From Candidatus Thorarchaeota archaeon (GTDB taxonomy: Archaea > Asgardarchaeota > Thorarchaeia > Thorarchaeales > Thorarchaeaceae), in assembly GCA_020348985.1 (NCBI GenBank), contig CP070761.1, forward strand, positions 497,850 to 561,849: 64,000 bases of DNA, written 5' to 3'. Of this stretch, positions 1 through 6,954 are shown piece by piece. A model generated the notes under the pieces. It ran no database searches. It was not told the DNA's origin and saw only the letters and a program-made list of their open reading frames with translations. The position numbers and the translations under genes were made by a program. Every line of letters begins with the position of its first letter. The stretch's first letter is position 1.

Positions 1-423
1 GATGCTCCTGCTGAAGCGAGAATGGATCTTTTCGCCAAGGCAACAATTGATGCTCTTTCCAGAGCTACAGTCGATGCTCCTTCTAGAGCAACTGTTGATG
101 CTCCTGCTTGGGCAACCGTTGATGCATTTTCCAAAGCAACAGTCGATGCTCCTGCTGAAGCGAGAATGGATCTTTTCGCCAAGGCAACAATTGATGCTCT
201 TTCCAGAGCTACAGTCGATGCTCCTTCTAGAGCAACCGTTGATGCTCCAGCCAGGATAACTGTTGATGCTCCTTCTAGAGCTACAGTCGATGCTCTTTCC
301 AGAGCAACCGTTGATGCTCCTGCTGAAGCGAGAATGGATCTTTTCGCCAAGGCAACTGTTGATGCTCTTTCTAGAGCTACAGTTGATGCTCCTGCTGAAG
401 CGAGAATGGACTTGTCTTCTTCC
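1..423 (+). repeat. 24-bp tandem repeat array with higher-order structure
   Basis: Units of exactly 24 bp run head to tail from the window edge to about 408, with a degenerate last unit to 423. The variant unit encoding ARMDLFAK recurs at 16, 160 and 328. Spacings are 144 and 168 bp (6 and 7 units), and a fourth partial copy starts at 400 (3 units later). Long stretches of neighbouring higher-order copies are identical (about 1-90 against 145-234). This points to recent expansion by recombination or slippage. The array lies wholly inside the octapeptide-repeat gene, and every copy number keeps the frame. Confidence 0.9.
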
Positions 424-696
424 AGAGCAAGAAAAGACTCCGCTCACCTGGAGGCTAGGTTGGATAATTCAGCTATGACTCATACAATCGAAAAATCCCA
501 GTCACTGGTTGAAGCTGATAATTGCGCCAAGAGTGAACTTTGCGGATTCATCAATTACCAGCTGGACCGATGCATCAAGTGGCAACTTCATCGGTCCTTT
601 TGGTGGAGACTGGATGCTGCAGGTCGTTCATATCGCATTCACCACTTCGCCCAGGGATACGGGATTCAGATCGACAGCATAATTGAGATAGCATGA
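1..696 (+). CDS. octapeptide-repeat protein, 5' end outside window
   Basis: The reading frame is open from the first base, so the start lies upstream. From base 16 to 399 the protein is sixteen consecutive octapeptides of pattern A-[TR]-[VIM]-D-[AL]-[PLF]-[SA]-[RKEW], for example ATVDAPSR and ARMDLFAK. A unique C-terminal region of roughly 90 residues follows, containing three Cys and a WW pair (motifs LCGFINYQ and FWWRLDAAG). No signal peptide or membrane helix is visible in the part present. The repeat unit is 24 bp with no stops, so other frames are also open. This frame was chosen because it continues into the unique domain and ends just before a terminator-like hairpin. I do not recognise the family. 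An octad is not a classic coiled-coil heptad, a pentapeptide repeat or an RTX nonad. It could be a structural, adhesive or scaffold protein. Confidence 0.7.
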   Translation, partial: DAPAEARMDLFAKATIDALSRATVDAPSRATVDAPAWATVDAFSKATVDAPAEARMDLFAKATIDALSRATVDAPSRATVDAPARITVDAPSRATVDALSRATVDAPAEARMDLFAKATVDALSRATVDAPAEARMDLSSSRARKDSAHLEARLDNSAMTHTIEKSQSLVEADNCAKSELCGFINYQLDRCIKWQLHRSFWWRLDAAGRSYRIHHFAQGYGIQIDSIIEIA

Positions 697-730
697 GACT
701 CGGACTGAGTCTAACATCTCAAATCAGAAA

Positions 731-774
731 GGGAGGTGGGGCGACCCATCCTCCCCTTGCTACTTTTTTCTTTT
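731..774 (+). terminator. hairpin plus T-tract
   Basis: A GC-rich hairpin (GGGAGGTGGG pairing with CCCATCCTCCC through one bulged base) is followed within about 10 bases by TTTTTTCTTTT. It lies 35 bases after the stop of the octapeptide-repeat gene and before the convergent gene that ends at 954. It fits transcription termination of the left gene. Confidence 0.6.
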
Positions 775-953
775 AAACTAGCCAACAGACAACCCCTGTA
801 TCGATACGGGAGTCTCAAGCGCTTCCGCAAGTGGTCTATGTAGGAACTTGATCCCAACATTTTGAGAGATCTAGGTCACCCATTTTAGGCAATGGAGTGC
901 TCCTTTGAATCTCCATGTCTCTATCAGAAACCTCACCTTCAGACTCAGAGTAG

Positions 954-1598
954 CTACTCGGTCTCAATTGATAGCGATGTCTCACTCTGAAGGAAAACCA
1001 ACTTCTGTGTATTGAATGCCAGGAATCCAACGAAGAGAAGTGCTCCGAACACCGTATACCACTCAAGCAGTGGTCCGCTTGTGGTGAATGCAAACACGAG
1101 ACTTGATAGATCAACTACTAGTCCATAAAGCGGTACAGGCCTCAGAATTCCGTGATGGAACAGCAGTGCAATGTTCACCAAGAGAAGAACTACAAAATTG
1201 AGCAGAAAGAACGTACTTGATGCCTGCATATGAGGGCTCCCCTGATCTTCAGAATAGACGCCTATCATGATCAGAGCAATCGCAGAAAGCACCCCAAAGA
1301 CCAAACCTATTCGCAACACTGCCGACGCAATTCTGTAGTCTGAGTGCAACCAGTAGAGGCTTACGAAGAAAGGGACTAGGACTAATCCAGTGAAGATGCA
1401 ACCTAGATTGTAGAATATGGCTCCAGACGGATTGTAGTCGAAGTTTCCAAGTCGACTCAGATAGTTAGATTGCGGTGAATATGGATAGGGGTAGTACACC
1501 CACGAGACTAGGGTAAATAGACAGTAGACTAGTATCACAAGGGCACCGCTGACACTTGTTAGCGACCACTTACCCAGTCTCTTCACCATGAAATGCAC
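954..1598 (-). CDS. DUF998-like multi-pass membrane protein
   Basis: A protein of 214 residues with about six hydrophobic segments. The first loop carries SPQSNYLSRLGN followed by NPSGAIFYNLGC. This resembles the hallmark of DUF998 proteins (SPLTNYLSDLG then NP.A..FN), a family of unknown function. The GTG start at 1598 is preceded by AGGAG with 7-base spacing. An in-frame ATG lies three codons downstream. The gene is divergent from the AbfD gene at 1711 and shares a 112-bp intergenic region with it. No enzymatic residues are evident. Confidence 0.75.
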   Translation of the reverse strand: MHFMVKRLGKWSLTSVSGALVILVYCLFTLVSWVYYPYPYSPQSNYLSRLGNFDYNPSGAIFYNLGCIFTGLVLVPFFVSLYWLHSDYRIASAVLRIGLVFGVLSAIALIMIGVYSEDQGSPHMQASSTFFLLNFVVLLLVNIALLFHHGILRPVPLYGLVVDLSSLVFAFTTSGPLLEWYTVFGALLFVGFLAFNTQKLVFLQSETSLSIETE

Positions 1599-1710
1599 AC
1601 TCGGGCTCCTATATTACAGAACCTCCTCTTAAAGACAGGTAAATGGGTCAACTTGCCCTGATTCGTTTAAGTTAAGTATCAGTAGTCCGTCGGTTGTAGA
1701 GTGATTCCTC

Positions 1711-3147
1711 ATGAGAACCGGAGACGAGTATAAAGAAGCGCTTGTTAAGATGAAGCCGAATGTAATCATCGGCGGCGAGAACGTAGGAAGAGACGATGAA
1801 CGCCTTCAAGGAGTGATAAAGACAATCTCAATGACTTTTGACAGGGCAGATGATCCTGAGTTCAGGGACTTGCTCAGTGCTCAATCAGACATTGTGAACA
1901 AGGAAGTGAATCGATTCACACACATTCATCAAAGTGTCGAAGATCTTCTGGCGAAACAAGAAGTGACACGGAAGCTCTGTCAGCAGAGTGCAGGCTGCAT
2001 ATTCCGCTGTATGGGCATAGATGCTATGAATGCCCTTTCAATCATAACTCACCGAACTGAATCAATGACTGGGCGTCCGTACCACCAGAGATTCTTGGAG
2101 TACCTGAAGTTTTGGCAAGAGAACAACATTGTCGGTACATGTGCACAGACAGACCCAAAGGGAAACCGAGCACTGAGGCCTCACCAGCAAGCAGACCCTG
2201 ATCTCTATCTTCGAGTTGTCGAACACAGAGATGATGGAATCGTCGTTAGAGGTGCGAAGAATCACATCACGGCTGCAGCAGTTGCCGAAGAAATCATCAT
2301 AGTGCCAACTCGCTTTCTAACGCCTGAGGAAGACCAGTATGCCGTAGCTTTTGCAGTTCCCGGTGATTGGGAGGGAGTTAAGCTTGTAACTCGTGCCTCC
2401 AACTTCACCCGCCAACATTTCGAGTGTGCGATTGGAGATGTCGGCGACGTAGAGAACTTCATAATCTTCGATGATGTATTCGTTCCAAACGACCGGATCT
2501 TTCTGGGTGGACTTGAAGGAGAACATGTCTTTGGCGGATGGGCCGCTACTCTGTTTGCTCTCTATCACAGACACAGCTATACGGGCTGCAAACCTGCAAC
2601 TACTGACCTCATGACTGGACTGTGTGCTCTAGTGAGTGAGTATAATGGCATTGAAGATAAGAAGCATGTTCAGTCGAAACTTGCTGAATTGATCAGTGTG
2701 AGTGAGCTAGTATACGGTACAGGTATTGCAGCAGCCTACAAGGCAACGAAAGATGATTCTGGAACAATGATTCCTGACCCAATCTTCTGCAATGTGGCTC
2801 GAAGACATGCTGGAAAGAACTACTACCACGAGTTAGAGACCCTCGCAGACCTGTCAGGCGGGCTGCCTGCGACCTTGCCTCTAGAAGCGGACTTCTTTGG
2901 TGAGGAAGTAGGCCATTTGCTTCAGAAGTATATCAAGCGGAAAGAGGATGTCGACGCGACTGACATTTACAAGCTCTTCCGAGGGATTTCAGACTTCCTT
3001 TGTTCCTCTATCGGAGGAATCATGGCAGTTGCAGGAGTCCATGGAGGAGGAAGCCCCCAAATGGAAGATATCGCCATTCTGAAGCAATATGACGTGGATA
3101 CAAGGAAGGCGATGGCCAAGAGATTGGCAGGGATTTCAGACAGCTGA
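1711..3147 (+). CDS. abfD: 4-hydroxybutyryl-CoA dehydratase / vinylacetyl-CoA isomerase
   Basis: A 478-residue flavin and [4Fe-4S] enzyme that converts 4-hydroxybutyryl-CoA to crotonyl-CoA. It is a member of the HpaB/4-HBD superfamily and has the usual family length. The cluster ligands known from Clostridium AbfD (C99, C103, H292, C299) have clear counterparts. The motif GCIFRCMG gives C96 and C100. The motif YHRHSYTGCK gives H286, Y290 and C293, with the same H-x6-C spacing. The segment VFVPNDRIF matches the superfamily VFVPWERVF. The enzyme functions in 4-aminobutyrate/succinate fermentation and in the 3HP/4HB and DC/4HB carbon-fixation cycles. No other gene of those pathways is in this window, so its direction here cannot be told. 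It is transcribed alone, divergently from the DUF998-like gene. The ATG start is supported by N-terminal similarity to the family (MRTGDEY). Confidence 0.93.
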   Translation: MRTGDEYKEALVKMKPNVIIGGENVGRDDERLQGVIKTISMTFDRADDPEFRDLLSAQSDIVNKEVNRFTHIHQSVEDLLAKQEVTRKLCQQSAGCIFRCMGIDAMNALSIITHRTESMTGRPYHQRFLEYLKFWQENNIVGTCAQTDPKGNRALRPHQQADPDLYLRVVEHRDDGIVVRGAKNHITAAAVAEEIIIVPTRFLTPEEDQYAVAFAVPGDWEGVKLVTRASNFTRQHFECAIGDVGDVENFIIFDDVFVPNDRIFLGGLEGEHVFGGWAATLFALYHRHSYTGCKPATTDLMTGLCALVSEYNGIEDKKHVQSKLAELISVSELVYGTGIAAAYKATKDDSGTMIPDPIFCNVARRHAGKNYYHELETLADLSGGLPATLPLEADFFGEEVGHLLQKYIKRKEDVDATDIYKLFRGISDFLCSSIGGIMAVAGVHGGGSPQMEDIAILKQYDVDTRKAMAKRLAGISDS

Positions 3148-3243
3148 TACATTCTCTGGAAATGCTTTAAGAAGAGCAAGAGGTCTTGACTATGAGCATT
3201 CTCTCCTCGCATCAGAGAATGCTTGAGGAAGAAGGTAGGCTCG

Positions 3244-5931
3244 ATGAAGAAGACCCGTGAACAGCTTTCACAGGCACGCAAGCTGTTTGAAAACGGGGAA
3301 TATCATGGATCTCTCGAGCTAATAGAGTCCATGAAAGGAGGGGCTGAGCTCTCTTCTGAGGAGCTTTGCTCATTCGCCCTCTTGGAATGTCAGGTCTATG
3401 CGAAGCTTGGAGAGTTGCCGAAGATTCTTGCTATATCAGAAGAGATGATACCGACTCTTCCTGACGTAGAAGATGTTCTTCTTAGAGTGGACATTCTGGT
3501 CGAACGAGCACAGGCCTCGTGGCGATCGGGAAAGTATGATGTGGGAATCGCGGCAGTAGAAATGGCCGAGGAGTTCATTTCCACGAGAATGGAAAAAGAG
3601 GCCACAGAGGAGTCAGAAGACACAAGCAGAAGAAGACTCACCTTACTCCGTCACAAAGGAATTCTCTATTGGTACCAGGGGAAGCTCGACCGGGCTATAG
3701 AATGCCATGAGAAGAGTATGGAGATTGCAGAGAAACTCACTGATACAGAAGGCATAGCAAGCGCGTTGAATAACTTAGGCCTAGTTCACTGGTCAAAAGG
3801 CAACTTGCAGAAAGCTATCGAATTATACAGGCAGGGCTTGGCGATTAGGGAGGAATTAGGAGGCAAGCCAGAGATTGCAATCCTGCTCAACAATCTTGGA
3901 AACGTTCACACTCTGACAGGAGATCTCGACAAAGCTCTTGACTATCATCAACAGGCTCTCGAAATAAGATCCTATTTGGGCAATGATCAAGATATTGTTA
4001 CGACACTCATCAATATCGGATCAATCTATCAGATGAAAGGTCTGCTTGACAAGGCGAGAAGCAATTACGAACGGAGTCTGGAGATTAGCAAAGAACGTGG
4101 GTTCAGGTCAAACGAAGCCCTTGCACTTAACAATCTAGGGAGTATCTACTCGCTCACTGGAGAGTTAGAGCTTGCTCTCGACTGCCTCACTGAGAGCTTG
4201 AAAATCAATGAAGAACTTGGCAACAGACAGGAAATAGCATTAGCACTCATCAATCTAGGTGCAATTCATCAAAGGTCGGGAGACTCTGAGATTGCTCTTG
4301 AGGAGTACAAGCGGGGGCTCATGATATATGAAGAGGTCGGGAATGAGCACTACATCGCGATAACGCTGTACTACCAATTGTCGCTGGCACTGGAACTCGA
4401 AGACCAGACGCGCTCGAAGTATTGTTTAGAGAGACTCAAAGACATCAATGAGCGGACAGAGAACCGTGTAATTGACCAGCGATATCGCGTAGCCAGAGCA
4501 ATGTCTCTGAAAGCAAGTAAGCGTGTCAGGGACAAAATGAAGGCTCAGGAGATTTTCGAAGAAGTAGTCGATGAAGAGGTTGCGGATCACACACTGACAG
4601 TGACAGCAATGATTCACTTGTGTGACTTGCTACTTGTCGAATTGAAGATTTCCGAAGAGGAGGCAGTAATCAGTAGAATAATGGACCTAACCGGACGGCT
4701 TCACGAAATCGCCAAGCAACAGTCATCACATTCTCTTTTGGTCGAAACTTACTTGCTACAAGCCAAGCTTGCGATGATAGAACTTGACTTGGACAGAGCA
4801 AGGATCATTCTGGCGCAGGCCCATATTGCGGCAGAAGAAAGAGGTCTTCGTTCGTTGAGTCTCAAAGTTGCTCACGAACGTGAACTGCTACAATCCCAGC
4901 TGAGCAAATGGGAGACTCTCGTTGAGCAGAATCCGTCAACGAAAGACATGATTGGCATGACTAGGTTGGACAATCTCCTTGAACGAATGGTTCGCAAGAC
5001 CGTTGCAGTGCTAACTGACGAAGAGAAGAAAACAGCAGTCAAAGAGATACGCGGACGCGATTACAGTCTGGAACACTTTGATCATCTGGAGCAGTCTCAG
5101 GGATCCGAGAAGAGCGAGTTCCGTGTGGGAGTCGCACAGATAGGAGTGTCACAAAATGGCGACATTCTTGGTGAGAACTATGATGAAAGAGCGCCTGGTC
5201 TCTTCGGTATTCGTGAAGATCAGGCACAACTTCTGTGGAGCAAAGCATTGGCGATGATAAAGAAGGCCCACCAGGAGGGTGTCAACATCCTACTCTTCCC
5301 CGAGTTGACAATTGACCTCAACTACAGTCAATTCCTCGAAGAGATAGTCGAACTTGCGAAGGTCAATCAAATGTATATCATCCCGGGCTCTTTTCATGAT
5401 TCAGAACAGAAACGCAATGTGAGTGTGGTTGTTGGCCCTGACGGTGTCGTTTGGGAACAGGAGAAACACATACCTGCAATGATTCACTTCGAAGGGAGGA
5501 GAATAAAGGAAGGCATTCTAACGTCTGATACTCCGAGGAAAACAATTGTCTGCGACACGGAATACGGGAGGATTGCCATTGCAATCTGCAGAGACTTCCT
5601 TGACATGGACCTCAGAGTGGAACTCAAGAACTTTGAACCACCTGTAGACCTGATACTCAATCCAGCATTCACTCCCGTCACAGCAGACTTTGAAGCAGTG
5701 CATTTTGATGCACGAAGGTCAATCTACGCCTATTGTTTCTTCGCGAACGTAGCAGAGTTTGGCGATTCCCGCATTTACACTCCTGAGAAGGAAAGAGCAG
5801 AGCTGAGAATCCCTACAAAAGAAGAAGGTCTAATCTTCAAGGATGTCGATCTCTTTCGTCTTCGATCTGAACGCAAGAAATGGGAAATTGAGCAAAAGAA
5901 GCATAGATTGTTTATTCAGAGTACACGATAA
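3244..5931 (+). CDS. TPR-repeat protein fused to a nitrilase-type amidohydrolase domain
   Basis: The protein is about 895 residues from the ATG at 3244; an in-frame TTG at 3223 would add seven. Residues about 10-115 are helical. Residues about 125-400 hold at least six 40-residue tetratricopeptide repeats of the ALNNLGxxxxxxGxLDKALxxxxxxLEI type. After a helical linker, residues about 626-895 form a carbon-nitrogen hydrolase domain. It opens with FRVGVAQIG and has the complete catalytic triad: Glu in LLFPELT (E687), Lys in EQEKHIPA (K741) and Cys in AIAICRDF (C782). Such domains cleave or form non-peptide C-N bonds in amides and nitriles. No signal peptide is present, so it should be cytoplasmic. 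TPR arrays usually bind peptides or partner proteins, so the fusion suggests amidase activity directed to a protein-bound substrate (inference). The substrate is unknown. It stands alone downstream of abfD. Confidence 0.88.
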   Translation: MKKTREQLSQARKLFENGEYHGSLELIESMKGGAELSSEELCSFALLECQVYAKLGELPKILAISEEMIPTLPDVEDVLLRVDILVERAQASWRSGKYDVGIAAVEMAEEFISTRMEKEATEESEDTSRRRLTLLRHKGILYWYQGKLDRAIECHEKSMEIAEKLTDTEGIASALNNLGLVHWSKGNLQKAIELYRQGLAIREELGGKPEIAILLNNLGNVHTLTGDLDKALDYHQQALEIRSYLGNDQDIVTTLINIGSIYQMKGLLDKARSNYERSLEISKERGFRSNEALALNNLGSIYSLTGELELALDCLTESLKINEELGNRQEIALALINLGAIHQRSGDSEIALEEYKRGLMIYEEVGNEHYIAITLYYQLSLALELEDQTRSKYCLERLKDINERTENRVIDQRYRVARAMSLKASKRVRDKMKAQEIFEEVVDEEVADHTLTVTAMIHLCDLLLVELKISEEEAVISRIMDLTGRLHEIAKQQSSHSLLVETYLLQAKLAMIELDLDRARIILAQAHIAAEERGLRSLSLKVAHERELLQSQLSKWETLVEQNPSTKDMIGMTRLDNLLERMVRKTVAVLTDEEKKTAVKEIRGRDYSLEHFDHLEQSQGSEKSEFRVGVAQIGVSQNGDILGENYDERAPGLFGIREDQAQLLWSKALAMIKKAHQEGVNILLFPELTIDLNYSQFLEEIVELAKVNQMYIIPGSFHDSEQKRNVSVVVGPDGVVWEQEKHIPAMIHFEGRRIKEGILTSDTPRKTIVCDTEYGRIAIAICRDFLDMDLRVELKNFEPPVDLILNPAFTPVTADFEAVHFDARRSIYAYCFFANVAEFGDSRIYTPEKERAELRIPTKEEGLIFKDVDLFRLRSERKKWEIEQKKHRLFIQSTR

Positions 5932-6073
5932 GAAAGGACGGCTCACTCTCTAGGATGACAGTATGCCTGAGCACTTGTCTTCGACAAGAAAAATGAAGCT
6001 GACGAACGACCCGATTGGGTGTTCGTCTTATGTTGTATGTTTTATTGATTGGGAGTATCTAGAGATTCTAGTA

Positions 6074-6613
6074 CTACCAGCTTCTTCTGCGCTGTCCGCC
6101 GCCGCCACGACGATCTCTGCCGCCATAGCTTTGTCTACGGTTGCCGCCGTCATAGCCGCCGCCACCGTATGAACGTCCACCGCCACCATAACCACCGCCG
6201 CTACCACCACCGTAGTCTCTGCGGGGTCGACGATGATCCTCGTGTTCTTCAGCAGACATGTCGACTTCGGAATTCACTTCCTCGATAGCCTCTTCTGCCT
6301 CTGATAGTTCACCGTATCGTCCTATGTTTAGACGCAAGTTGCTTCTAAACAGTCCAGTGTATCCGTTCTTCAACTGGTATGTTGAGTCAACTGTAACTGA
6401 TTCAATTGTTTCATTCCAGAGGGGAACCTGAACGGTCCCAGTTGAGTCGCCAACAACAGCGTCAGCAACTCGATTTGTTTCTCCATCGCGGCGTGATGTT
6501 ACTTCACGCTCTTCACCTATAGCCACTACCTTGAATGCGATAGTGACATTCTTCATTCCGGGCCGAAGCTCGGCCACGGTAGCCTCAACAGGCTCTGTAT
6601 CACCGTAACTCAT
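6074..6613 (-). CDS. ssb: OB-fold single-stranded nucleic-acid binding protein with RGG tail
   Basis: The protein has about 179 residues. Residues 1-115 form one OB fold similar to crenarchaeal SSB/RPA-like proteins. The motifs are VAELRPGMKNVTIAFKVVAIGE, then VADAVVGDSTGTVQVPLWNE, then LRLNIGRYGEL. An acidic linker (EAEEAIEEVNSEVDMSAEE) follows, then about 55 residues of Gly/Arg/Tyr repeats (GGGYGGGGRSYGGGGYDGG and RDRRGGGGQRRR). Bacterial and crenarchaeal SSBs often end in an acidic tip. Here the tail is basic and RGG-like, which favours RNA or DNA binding and possibly condensation. The ATG at 6613 begins the conserved domain (MSYGDTEPVEATV). An in-frame TTG at 6652 would add 13 residues not expected in the family. 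A palindrome lies 70 bases upstream. Confidence 0.85.
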   Translation of the reverse strand: MSYGDTEPVEATVAELRPGMKNVTIAFKVVAIGEEREVTSRRDGETNRVADAVVGDSTGTVQVPLWNETIESVTVDSTYQLKNGYTGLFRSNLRLNIGRYGELSEAEEAIEEVNSEVDMSAEEHEDHRRPRRDYGGGSGGGYGGGGRSYGGGGYDGGNRRQSYGGRDRRGGGGQRRRSW

Positions 6614-6682
6614 TATGTTTTCACTCGCTTGTTGCGAATAGCAGTCTTCCAAAATCAGCGTGTTCCGTTGTGGACATATGAT

Positions 6683-6698
6683 GTGGGATTATTCCCAC
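6683..6698. promoter_or_regulatory. palindrome upstream of ssb
   Basis: GTGGGA-TTAT-TCCCAC is a perfect 6-bp inverted repeat with a 4-base centre, 70 bases upstream of the ssb ATG. The position suits an operator over or just upstream of the ssb promoter. No cognate regulator is identified. Confidence 0.4.
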
Positions 6699-6779
6699 TC
6701 TGAACCCTTTCAGAAAATGCGAATCTTGCGTGTTTTCTGCGTGTTCTCTCGGCTAGAGTTCCCTTAAGACATTATGCAT

Positions 6780-6954
6780 TGGGAGCAGAAGCAAAACAGG
6801 GACTGAAAGGGATGCAACAGCGTGCCCTTGCGGGGTGTGTCAGATTCAGCTTGTTGACTTTCGTCCGTGCACTCAGATGGATATTGCTTGTTCCGAACAT
6901 TCCCAAACATGGGTAAAGCGAATCTTGTCCAGCCACTCAAAGCTTCTGCTCCCA
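6780..6954. repeat. 13-bp inverted repeat spanning the hdrA 3' end
   Basis: TGGGAGCAGAAGC at 6780-6792 is the exact reverse complement of 6942-6954. The second arm encodes the last residues of the HdrA protein (WEQKL). The first arm lies about 150 bases beyond the stop. In hdrA mRNA the arms could pair and close a large loop. The 6614-6936 gap otherwise holds only the ssb palindrome. No reliable gene was seen there. Confidence 0.5.

Noticed and set aside
1-408. CRISPR-like array
   Set aside because: The 24-bp units are contiguous with no unique spacers and keep an open protein frame, so this is a coding tandem repeat.
2-478. Alternative Leu/Met-rich frame through the repeats
   Set aside because: A stop-free 24-bp repeat opens several frames. 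Only the chosen frame continues into a unique domain and ends before a terminator.
5963-6288. Plus-strand Ala/Ser-rich and His/Arg-rich frames
   Set aside because: They are antisense to the Gly/Arg-rich tail of ssb, whose codon composition keeps the opposite strand open.
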